Shown one piece after another: positions 31,301-43,300 of a DNA stretch of 64,000 nt. Every line of letters begins with the position of its first letter. Position 1 is the first letter of the stretch. The DNA lies in the NCBI GenBank assembly GCA_016806645.1, contig JACSYO010001810.1, forward strand, positions 2,475,001-2,539,000. Reading direction: 5' to 3'. Source of the DNA: Ophiodon elongatus. Taxonomy: Eukaryota; Chordata; Actinopteri; Perciformes; Hexagrammidae. The position numbers were made by a program, and so were the translations under genes. The notes beneath the pieces are model-generated. The model worked only from the letters and a program-made list of their open reading frames with translations. It was not told the DNA's origin and ran no database searches.

Positions 31301-34300
31301 TTAATCATGTCCTCCTGTTCACACGTTCATATTGGTAGCCTTCTGTGCTCTTTGTTTGAGTGATGAGAGAAGGTGATGTCACTGTTTTCCACATTTATTC
31401 TCCTCATTATACATGTAGAGCCATGCAGTCAAATTCGACATAAACAAATGTCTGTGATGTTTTACCTTCAGAGTCTGCATGCCATGGAGAGCCATGTGAT
31501 GATCAAGTTCCTGCCCACCACCCTGAATCAGCTGTTCAGGGTGCTAACCAGTGCCACCCAAGAGGACGTGGCTGTCAACGTCACCAGGCAAGTTTCCCCT
31601 GGACGATCCATGACTTTAGCTTAAAATTCAAGTAATGTCATGTAAATGATGATAAACTAATTTACATAGAATTGTAAATATTACATTTTCAGCATGTATG
31701 TATAAAAGAAAACACGGTAGAAAGATACTTTTATATAACTATCTTTTTAATTCTTTACTGTGAAAATTATGATTTGCACATTTTGCCTGATAAAGGTAAT
31801 TAACTACTAGTGACTGACTGTGCAGGTATTTTTTATTTATTTATTATACGACATACCTGTCAAGAAGACTTTCTGGCATGCACGAACTTTGTGGGAATAA
31901 TTTAAAACACATTGTGAGTAAAGACTTTTAATAAAAAAAGGTCTCCTCTGACATGCTTTCCTTTTCCATTGTTTCCTTTTAGAGTCATGATTCACATTGT
32001 TGCCCAGTGCCACGAGGAAGGGTTGGAGCACTACCTGAGATCATATGTGAAGGTAAAATTTACAAGCCACATGAAACGGCTCAATATCTATTTTTTTGTG
32101 CCTGTACTCATAGTTCTCTCTGCATGTGTCTGGAACAGTATGTATTTAAGACTGAGCCACAAACGTCCTCCACCACCCGGTCAGTGCACGAGGAGCTGGC
32201 TAAAGCCATGACTGCTATCTTGAAGCCTTCCACAGACTTCCTCACGAGTAACAAGCTCCTCAAGGTAAAATAGTTGTACTTTTTTAAAGGATTACACGGT
32301 GTATAATTATAACTGCCATGCATTTCCTTTTTATTGTTCTCTGATTGATGTTTGTCTGCCCTGCAGTACTCCTGGTATTTCTTTGAAGCCTTAGTCAAGT
32401 CCATGGCTCAGTACTTGATTGAGAGCTGTAAAGTGAAGGTAAGTCTACCGCAACATATGTGTTTGACTCAGGGGTGTCTGCTTTTAACAGCTTAGGCTCT
32501 TCACTGTGGGTACAACATGCCAGGTCTTGTGGACAGCCGCAGCACCACAGTCAAAGTAGGATGTACCCACAGTCTGTCCCACACGGCTCTGCAGTTTAAT
32601 TGGCTGCATTTGTTCATACCCCATAAGCAACCACATCCCTGTGTTTAACCTCTACTGGTGTAACATGGAGGTCATAGTGGAAACAATTAAAGGCTCCACA
32701 AGAGTAAGTCACACCAGTGACTCATTCCAGTTATAGTACAAGTCTGGAGATATTCTATATTTTTGCTATTCTCAACAAATCCCGCAAAAAGACCAAAACC
32801 AACAATATTTACTGAAGGAACATGGTCCGCATGTAGCAGTGTGGCTCGTTGATGTGTTTTTGACAACAATGGCACAGAAAAATAAGCTATATGAGGCCTC
32901 GGCAATACAAACAAGACGCGTTATTCATGCATTGTAGATTTTGGTCTTTTTGTGGGATTTTTTTTCATCATAAAAAAAATCAAGAATATGACCGGACTCT
33001 TTTAAACTGGGGTGTATTATTCTGTGTAATAACATTTGTACGAACATCCGTGCTGTGTCCTACAGCTGTCCAGGAATCAGCGCTTCTCAGCAGCCTTCCA
33101 TCACACTGTGGAGACGCTGGTCAACATGATGATGCCACACATCACTCAGAAATATAAAGACAACCTCGATGCTGCCAGGAATGCCAACCACAGTCTGGCG
33201 GTTTTCATCAAGGTCAGGAGCCACAGTTACTGCCATGGTGTTTGAGAGCACCATGTGTTTTAAAGTATATACTATACTAAAGTCTTATTTTCTTTTCCCC
33301 ATCCTTCTGTAGCGCTGTTTTAACCTGATGGACAGAGGCTTTATGTTCAAGCAGATCAACAACTACTTCAACTGTTTTATGCCTGGAGACCCAAAGGTAC
33401 ATGATAAAAACAGTAAAAGCATTTATACAAACAAATAGTAGTGTCCTGACAGAGGATATCAGGCGGTCCTCAAAATATGTTTTTGACAAGGTTGTGTTTG
33501 AGTGTCTGTGTTTAAGCTGCTACTCTGGTTTCTCTCATTTCCTCATGCAGACGCTGTTTGAGTTCAGGTTTGAGTTCCTGCATGTTGTGTGCAACCACGA
33601 GCACTACGTCCCCTTAAACCTGCCCATGCCATTTGGAAAGGGAAGAATACTGAGATTTCAAGGTGAGGAGATTATCACATGTACCTCTTGGTCAAGTACC
33701 GAGCCTGATTGTAGTGTCATTAAATAGGTTTTCTGTTGATGTAACAGTCTTTTTGATTCTACAGAAAGCACCTTGTATTTTTTTTTGTGTTCCTCAATTA
33801 GCCTTATTATCTCCAAACGATGCGGTGGAGTCGTGTGATAATCTAGTAGGTAGGTGCAAGGGTGCACTGCTTGCATGTCAGCTCAAGAGCAGACTTTGAT
33901 CTAATCATTCAACCATGACCAGAATGGGTCAAATGATTTGCTCCAAATTCTGAACTCAATCTGTTATATTCCCCTTTTGCTGCATCCTGGTTGATGTAGC
34001 GTGATTGTATATCTATCTTTTTCAAGACACTGAACAGACAGATTATACTGTTTATTATTTACGGCGGTATGTGTGTAAAGAAGCTGAGATTGGCTCTTTG
34101 TGTAGATGTGGGTGATCATGTGTGCCGGTAGTTTCTTTTTCTGTTTTGAAGTGGTTTGAGATTTATGACTATGATTCCAAAGACACGTTGTTTACTGTCA
34201 TTCCTAAAGAATCAGATCCTTTTAATGCTTGCATCCTAAAAACAAAAAGAAATGCAGGTTTTAAAAAGATTAAAGTAGTTAAAACATTGTGTTTAACTTG

Positions 34301-37300
34301 ATTACAGTCATTTTGTGGAATCTTTGTGCAATTTGGTTTTCCTTCACCTGTCTAAGATAATGTTGGGAACCATCTGTGAACAGATTTTTTAATTTTACCT
34401 TTATTTGGCCAGTTGTTTCGCATTGTGATTTAAAATCTTTTTTTCAAGGGAGTCCTGAAAGCTCAATCATAAGCTTTAATCCTGATTGTCTGTTTCAACA
34501 ATGATCACTGTTGACTGTTGTGGAGCAGCCGCTCAGTCACACATCCTGAATCTGTACAAATCATAAACGACAAAAAATTGTTCTGTTTGAAGTCAACAAG
34601 AATAAATTGTCAGCGAGGAAAATTACCACGCTTGAATGGTGTCAACAATCTGTATTCTGTCCAAGCTTTTCTGTTTTCTTGTTATTTATTTAATTGTGTC
34701 AGATTGATATTAAATTTGAAATGTACTGTCATGTACTTCCTTTCCATTCACATCCTTCGCTCACCTCTCTGTCGACCAATCCTAATTTCTTCATCATCCT
34801 CCTCCTCCTCATCCTCCTCCTCCTCCTCCTCCTCCTCCTCCTCTTTCTCCTCCTCCTCTCAGACCTTCAGATGGATTATTCACTGACAGATGACTTCTGC
34901 AAGAACCACTTCCTGGTCGGACTGCTGCTCAGGGAGGTCAGAACGGCTCTGCAGGAGTTCAGGGAGATTCGTCAGATAGCCATCCATGTGCTGAAGAATC
35001 TGATGATGAAGCACACATTTGATGAACGCTACACCTCCAAAGTAAGCAGTGCCCTCTTACCTCCGTCTTTTGCGTTTCCACTTCACTTCCGTATCGGACG
35101 TGTGTGATCTTGAGAGACTCTGAGATGATTTATGTGTTTTCAGAGCCAGCAAGCCAGGTTGGCCACCCTGTACTTTCCCTTGTTTGGTCTGCTCCAAGAG
35201 AACGTCAACAGGCTGAATGTGAAGGAAGTGACCCCATTCACCATCAACCACTCCAACAATGTAAGAGAGCCACCTAGTGGTTTCTTTTTAATATTCTATC
35301 TACCTTTCATTAACAAGATAAATGAAGGAAGACATGAAAACAACACGCAACCCAACCTCCTGACATCCATACCCATACCCAAACAAATATTAAAAACACA
35401 AAGAGAAGGAAAAACATATTAATGACATAAAACGTGAAGAAAAAGGGTGCTGCAGCAGTCCCAGATTATGAGTTATTAACTTGATTATTAACTCACACAT
35501 GGGGCCATACAAAAATTATGATTTAAACAGTGACAATTATAACATACAGCCATACATATATGCATTTTTTTTCTATCTGCATCATATCTAACTTTATTCA
35601 ATTTTTTCAGCCAGGACTTAAACCTAGTGGTTTTCCTTGTCTACATACCCCGTATAGTATGTGGGTCTGTGTCCATTATACTGTTGTTTTTCCTTAGAAT
35701 GGACGAGAAGATTCACTTCTTACCAACGCTTTGATGACACCTCCCAGATCCAGCACCTTTCTGGACACCAGCTTGCACAAAGATGTTTTTGGAGTCATCT
35801 CTGGCACGTGTGAGTGGACAGCCGATGCTGGGAAATGAAAAGTATGTATAACATTTGGGTTTTACATTAATACAAAACTGCTCCTTTTTGTTGTTGGCAG
35901 CTTCACCTCACACGTCGTCAACCCCCAACATCAACTCTGTGCGCCATGCAGACTCCCGCGGCTCACTCATCAGCACTGATTCTGGCAACAGCCTGTCTGA
36001 GAAGCACAATGACAAGGGCAACTCGCTGGAAAAGGTACATCTCAGAAAGTGCTGCAAGATGCCTGTAAAGTAATTTCATACAACGTGTTAGATATCAAGT
36101 TTAGGCTTCGTGTGACATGCATTTTTAGTGAGCGCCAGACATATCAGATATCCCCTTGTTGTGACAAAAGCACCTCAGAAAGTCACCCCTTGTTAACTTG
36201 TTCCAATAACTTCCCCACCTTATCTGTGCGGCCGGCCATGGCAGACGGAGAAGTTTGTACAGAGACACTCTGTCAAAGTCCTGCGCTACTTTACGGAGAC
36301 TGAGGAGTGCATGCTCTCCGTGCGCACCAAGCGTGTCACCATGGACTTCTCCCTACTCTCTGGCCCCTGTGTGACAGAGAGGGCCCTGCAGCCCAGCATT
36401 TCACTTCAAGTACAAAGCGCCCCTCATTCTCCCCTAGGAGTGTCCCATCTGGGAATGTTAGTGTGTGTGTGTGTGTGTGTGAGAGAGTTTCCTAGTGTCC
36501 TAAACCCTAAGCCCTTTCCTTGCCAGATGATTCTCAGGCTTTGGCCTGTTTGTACTCTAGAGCTGCTGTACCACGGGGCCTCAAAGGGCTTGTCTCTGCT
36601 CTTTTTTCACGATTTTTATAAGCATGCACGCTTAAGGGATTTCTCACTTTTGAGTTCCTCTCACGTGTGCTGTGTCGTTTTTGCTTTCACTGATAGACGG
36701 TCTCAAGCTAAATCTATATCTGAGAGGAAGTCCGTTAAACACAAATTATTTGATTTTCACTGTCTGTGCTGAGTTTCATTTTCTGTTGAAGCTGTTTGTG
36801 GTAGCTTTTGTCACGATGTGTGTAACAGCATGAGGGGAAAAGGGGGACACTCATAAGTCATTTACAATTACTATCAAGCTTTAGCTGAAACTCTGAGAAG
36901 TGCTTGAAAATAACTGCACCACAGCTTCACAGTTGTTGTCCACCTTTTCAGGAAAACTAACTTTAGCCATGAACTGATCCACTCTCCAAAACACTCATTA
37001 AGAAGCCAAAGCCATTGCCTCATACTTTCCATTAAGTCATCCCCAGCCAGTTCCATGGTCTAGACTAACTGCTGGCAAAAGGACGTGCTTGGTACATCGC
37101 CAACCCCTCTCTGTGGTAGAGCTGTTGCTCCCCTGCTTTGGTTCTCTCTTCTCCCTGCTCTCTGCCTCAGCTGGAGAAATGGTGTTTGTTTTCCATTGGT
37201 GGTTTTTCCACAATGCTTAGAGCCCTGCAACATCAGAGTGAATGACTCCAGTAGTGTAGCTTGACGACTGTAACCCCAGGCATTCAGAAAACTCTTACTA

Positions 37301-40300
37301 CTCATGTCGTAACATCACTAAAAGTGTATAGTTTTGTTTTGATTTATAATGCAATGCAGGTCCAAGACTCAGTTGTCTAGACTTACTAATATGACCACAA
37401 AACTAGATGTAAACTGTACAAGAACATTTTTGTAATTTAAAATTTCTATGGAAAATACTTCTTTTGAAAATACAAAATATAAACTGACAATAGTTCCTGT
37501 AGACAGTTATTGTGGTTTATCTTGAGGTAGCAAAAGGAGCTAGACAGAGCAAAGAGCCCAGACAGGATAATGTATTTGTCTGTCCTCTGCCTGACCGGAT
37601 ACTTTGTCCCTCAGAAACAGGCTGCTTCAACCCTGGGCAGTACCCTGCTGCGATGTGATAAACTGGACCAGGCAGAGATCAAGAGTCTCCTCATGTGCTT
37701 CTTACATGTGCTCAAAAGCATGTCTGAGGGTAACATGTCACTCCATCTTTCTCCTGAATATCTGTACACACCATCTTTCTGTCGATGCTTAAACACTGAG
37801 TTCTCTTACATGTCTACAATGTCAATCTATCTTTTTCCAGATGCTCTGTTCACATACTGGAACAAGGCTTCATCTGCTGAGTTAATGGACTTCTTCACTC
37901 TTGTCGAGTAAGATGCCTTACATTGCTTTCATGACAACCCTGACGCTGCATGTAAAGCTTTAGATATTATTGTGACTGATTTTCACTTGCTGTTCCTCAC
38001 AGAGTGTGCCTCCATCAGTTCAAATACATGGGAAAGAGATACATCGCAAGGTAATGTTGCTGTCAGTATCTGAAAGCATTGCATGACTTCAATTCTTTTA
38101 AATGTTTTTTAAATATAAATTATGATTAAGTTGAGTTCTCGATAAAGGATTGCAGGCCTTGCGTACAGTTGTTCCTGTGTTTAGGTTGGTGTGGTCAGGT
38201 TTAAATTCGTACTACTGCCACTTGGAGTAACAGAAGCTCAACCTTTCAACCATTTATCCATTAGCTAACTAAGCTACTACTTTTAGCCTTTTCACCATTT
38301 ATCCATTAGTTTTGGCTAAATATTTAGACTCTGTATCCAGTCCTTCGGCTATTTTATCAGTTTATCCTTTACTTTTAGCCAATCCTTTTATCTACTTAGC
38401 TAAATACAGTTTATTCATTACTTTTAGCTTTCTAATTAAACCATTTATCAATTACTTTAAGGTCACCATTTCAACTTTGTATCCATTACTTTTCGCTAAC
38501 GTAACTTTTCCGCTCCCTAACTAGTTTTCACCACTCTAAATGACAACATGTCTTAATGGTGACTCAATTGTTATATATTTTTTAGGTTATTTTGTCATTT
38601 CTGTTATTTCAAATAAATTGAGCTACTCCACAATCTGTCCATGGACCATCTGGCACCTGCAGAAATAGCCCCTAAGGGACAAGTAACCTTGGTCTGGAAC
38701 CACTGTTCTAGTAGATAGATATCTGACTATTATGAGAAGACAAAATACATTTCCTGGAGTACATAATTTCCTATTAAACGTCATAACATAGTGACAATGA
38801 TGTAGCTTTAGATCATCCAGTGTAAAACCCGAATTGCTAATGTGTGTGACTGTTGAAGGGTGTGACTTTATGTTAAGCACAATTATGTGACAAGTATTTA
38901 TCCAAACACACTTACTGTAGCTCTGACCTTGACTCCCAGAGGGCTTTTGGTATTCACTCTCTCTAACCTCCCACCACTTTTTCTATCTCTATTCACCTAA
39001 ATGCTGGCAAGTTTAACAAAATGAAATAAAACCTGGCTCCTGCCCTCTCCTGCTTGGGTAAGACTGAAGGTGGAACCGACTTTCTCAAACTTAATGCATG
39101 ATATCTTCTCACCCTATAGAAGTTGCAGTGCTGTGACACAACCCCTGGCTCTAAATTCATATAGCATCATCAATCTTATGTGCATGACGTTTGCTCTAAC
39201 TGACCGCTTTAAAGCTGCTTCTGCAATTATGTAATTAAACTGCATGCAAAATATATACGGCACAACTTTACTGGATACATGCTACAGTGGGTATATGTGT
39301 AAAAGTCACCCAAAATGTTGTGTTTTACTGTGATACATTTAAAAATCAAACAAGATATTTAAGTAGATGTTATGAACCGAGGTTGGAATACAAGCAAATC
39401 TGCTTTTGCTCTCAGGACATGTGAGTGATGTTTACACCACTCATGTGTGCAAAATGGTGTGTTATTCACTCTAACCTGCTTCACTAACCGACCATTCGTC
39501 TAACATTGACCCGTTTCCTCATCAGGAGCCAGGATGGGGCAGGACCCGTAGCACATGAGCGGAAGTCTCAGACTCTGCCTGTGTCCCGTAACAGGGCGGG
39601 AATGATGCATGCCCGCTTACAGCAGCTCAGCAGCCTGGATAACTCATACACTTTTAACCACAGTAAGTGCCCCATACTTTTCATCAAACAGCCTCTACCA
39701 GAGGAACCCCGCCCTCCTCCGCCTCACTCTGTGTAGTCTCTTCATACTTTTCACCATCACCAACATCATCCTCATCCTTTGTTTAACACCCAGCCCGCTG
39801 TCAAGCAGAAAAGGCCCAAGAAGACATGGGTGCAGCGTCAGTAAATTAGATTGAATTGGTGCTGAAGTATTTGTGTTTAGCATTATATTGATTTTATCTC
39901 AGGGGCTTAAGCTATTTGCTCAACCTGTCAAATGGCATCATTTAACTCAGTTTCTTTGTGTTTTCAGTGTAAGAAAGATTTCAAGTATTCTTGGAATATC
40001 TGTAGACCATGGTAAGAATGTATCAGGTTAGCAGGAAGTTTGCAGACTGTTACTGACTTTGTTCATTTGGTTAAAATTAAGAGCATGCCCGTTTTAACTG
40101 AACACTAGCTTTCTTCCCATACCCATAAATATATCCATGTGAAATATATAGAGGTTTCATTCCAAAATACTACATGTATATTTGAGAAAGCAAATGCTGC
40201 TTGAAATTAATTCATAAAGATCAAAAAACTCAAATGTTGGCACAATTTGTTCACAACATTTGTGCCTCACCAATGTGTCACTATTCATTTGATTAAAGGT

Positions 40301-43300
40301 ATTGATTTTGTTTGTAGTAAGATTGTTTCAGTTTGGAATACATTTTTCCAGCTTTGTCTTTAATACTAAGGTTTCATATTTCAAGAGATATGGTATTTAA
40401 ATGGTCCTTCTGTGAACTGGTGGGGGTGAAACAGCTTCAGCTTTCTGTTCTGTATTCTTTAGCCTATAGTCACTCGGATGCAGACGTGTTGAATCAATCT
40501 CTGCTGGAGGCAAACATTGCTACTGAAGTGTGCCTGACCGTCCTGGACACGCTGAGTATCTTCATCATGGGATTCAAGGTAACAGAAATAACATAGTACT
40601 TGGCACACATTAACTGCACTTGTGAACTTTGCATTGGAACCATTTTTCTTTAAATGCAGTATTTGGGTTTTAATAATTTATTCTTCATTAAAAAAAAAAA
40701 AAAAACTGAATGTGAATGCTGTTTCTGTGTTTTAAATCAGATTTAGTCAGTTTATCAGATAATCGTCTGTTTTCTCCACAGACCCAGCTGTGCTCTGACC
40801 ACGGCCACAGTCCACTAATGAAGAAGGTGTTTGAAGTCCACCTCTGTTTCCTACGGATCAATCAGTCAGAGACGGCCCTCAAGCAGGTCTTCACTTCACT
40901 GCGCACCTTCATCTACAAGGTGTGAAGGACGTCGGTTTACCCACCTAACTGTTGTTGCTTGTTATGCTCCGAAGCGTTCCCTGATGACCTTTCTGTCTTC
41001 TTCACCCTCTAGTTTCCTTGCACATTTTTTGAAGGGCGTGCTGACATGTGTGCTGCTTTCTGCTATGAGATCTTGAAGTGTTGTAACTCCAAGCTGAGCT
41101 CCATTCGCAGCGATGCAGCCCATCTGCTCTACTTCCTCATGAAGAGCAACTTTGACTACACAGGTCGCAAGTCTTTTGTCCGGACGCACTTACAGGTGGG
41201 ATAGTCCTTCTGTAGATCTACCTTATCATTGTCCAGAGAATAAAAAGATTAAAGCTCTCATGTTCACATTATTGGGACGTAATGGCCTGAAGACCCTGGA
41301 TCTTGTTTAGCCGTTTTATCAGCTTTATACTTCATGTTCTTTCTTAATTTTGTGAAAAATGCTTATAAAACTAAATTTTGAAGAGATGCCATGTCACAGA
41401 AAATGATGCATAACTTAACTGTTTGGGGTCCTAGCTGTAAAATATGGCTGAATGTAATGCATTTTTATATTCTTTGTAACTATGATTGATGTTAATTTTT
41501 TTATTTTTAGGTGGTGATTGCTGTCAGTCAGTTGATAGCTGATGTGATTGGTATTGGAAGTACCCGCTTCCAGCAGTCTCTGTCAATAATCAATAACTGT
41601 GCCAACAGTGACAAAACTATTAAGGTCAGCAATTAATTCATGTGCACGATAGTTCCACTTCAAAATTAAAAATACATATGCTTAAACTAGCAATACCATG
41701 ACTGCTCTCATTTCATCTCGACTGCATCCTCCTGAACAGAACACAGCCTTCCCATCAGATGTGAAGGACCTGACCAAACGCATCAGAACCGTTTTGATGG
41801 CCACGGCTCAGATGAAAGAGCACGAGAGAGATCCAGAGATGCTGGTGGACCTGCAGTACAGCCTCGCCAAGTCTTACGCCAGCACGCCTGAACTACGCAA
41901 GACCTGGGTGGACAGCATGGCCCGAATCCATGTGAAGAACGGAGACCTGTCAGAGGTCTGTGATAAGGGACTCTGTGGCTGAATAGGTTGGACTTTGGTA
42001 TGATGGTGGCCAATTGAACATGTGATAAACTCACTTTAGGTCTGTGCGTGGTGATGTGTCTATACAGTATAAAATATCTAATTTGTTACGTCCAGTTTAT
42101 TGTGGGCTAATGTTCTGTGGGTGACGCTGTCCTGTAAAACAATTAATAATTTCAACATCACTTTGCATATCTGATCTGAGTTGTTGTTCACAGGCGGCCA
42201 TGTGCTATGTGCACGTTGCAGCACTTGTGGCAGAATACCTGCGGAGAAAAGGTGCTCCAATAATTTATTTGTACTATTATATTCAGTGTAATTTTTCTTG
42301 TTTGTGTTTGCCTAATGTGGTTGATTGTTATTATATTGTCTCATCTTGTACTGTGCTCAGGTATGTTCAAGCAGGGATGCTCAGCGTTCCGTGTCGTGAC
42401 TCCAAACATTGATGAAGAGGCAGCAATGATGGAGGACGTTGGCATGCAGGACGTCCATTTCAATGAAGTATGTGACCGTGCTAGAGTTTCAGAGTTTTGT
42501 ATTTTAATGAAAACTAGCTCATGAGAAGCATTTCCACTGAGGTTGAATGCACTTTTTGTGAGTTGCTTTAAACAAAAGCAGCTACCAAAATGAATGTAAT
42601 GTAATGTTAATGTATTGTATCAAGGAATACATAATTATGTTCATCCGTTGCAGGAAGACAAAAACATTTAACTTCTTATCTTAAGCTCTCCAATATTCCA
42701 GTTTTTAAATATTGAATCATTATTTAAGTAATGTCTGTCTGGCTTTCTTCAGTATTTCATAACAAATTTAGTGGCTGACTGCCAAAATATCAAACAATAG
42801 ACACATTATGAGCATGCCACACATTTTGTAATTTTGAAATGAGACATCATTACAGTATATTTAGTTTAATAATAAACCTTTTTAGGAGGAACATGTTCTA
42901 TGAAATGAAGAGTCTAAAAAATGTTTTATCATAATTAAGATTATAATTTTTCCAATTTTATGACCACTAAAGAGGGAGAGTGACACACACTCATACGTTA
43001 TGAAAAATACATGCTCTCTTAAAGAAGGCCATTTTTGTGTATGTCTACCTGCGTTCCACACCACAATAGAATACATGTAGATGTGTGTTTTTCTTCAGTT
43101 CCCTGTACACACACATTTGATCATGACAGAAGAGGCGTTGATTTATCAAATACTTAATCTATTTTTCTCCTTTTCTTGTTCCCTCAGGACGTCTTATTGG
43201 AGCTTTTGGAGGAGTGTGCAGATGGACTGTGGAAAGCAGAGCGTTACGAGCTCATCTCTGACATCTACAAGCTCATAATCCCCATTTATGAGAAGCGCAG

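Noticed and set aside
34518..35107. Serine-repeat protein
   Set aside because: It is the translation of the TCC tract before dock9 exon 31.
39663..39850. A small exon near 39790 (PAVKQKRPKKTWVQRQ) as a partner for the 44-nt exon
   Set aside because: An AG acceptor exists, but the frame and donor that would link it to the 44-nt exon do not give the same peptide; too uncertain to list as a feature.
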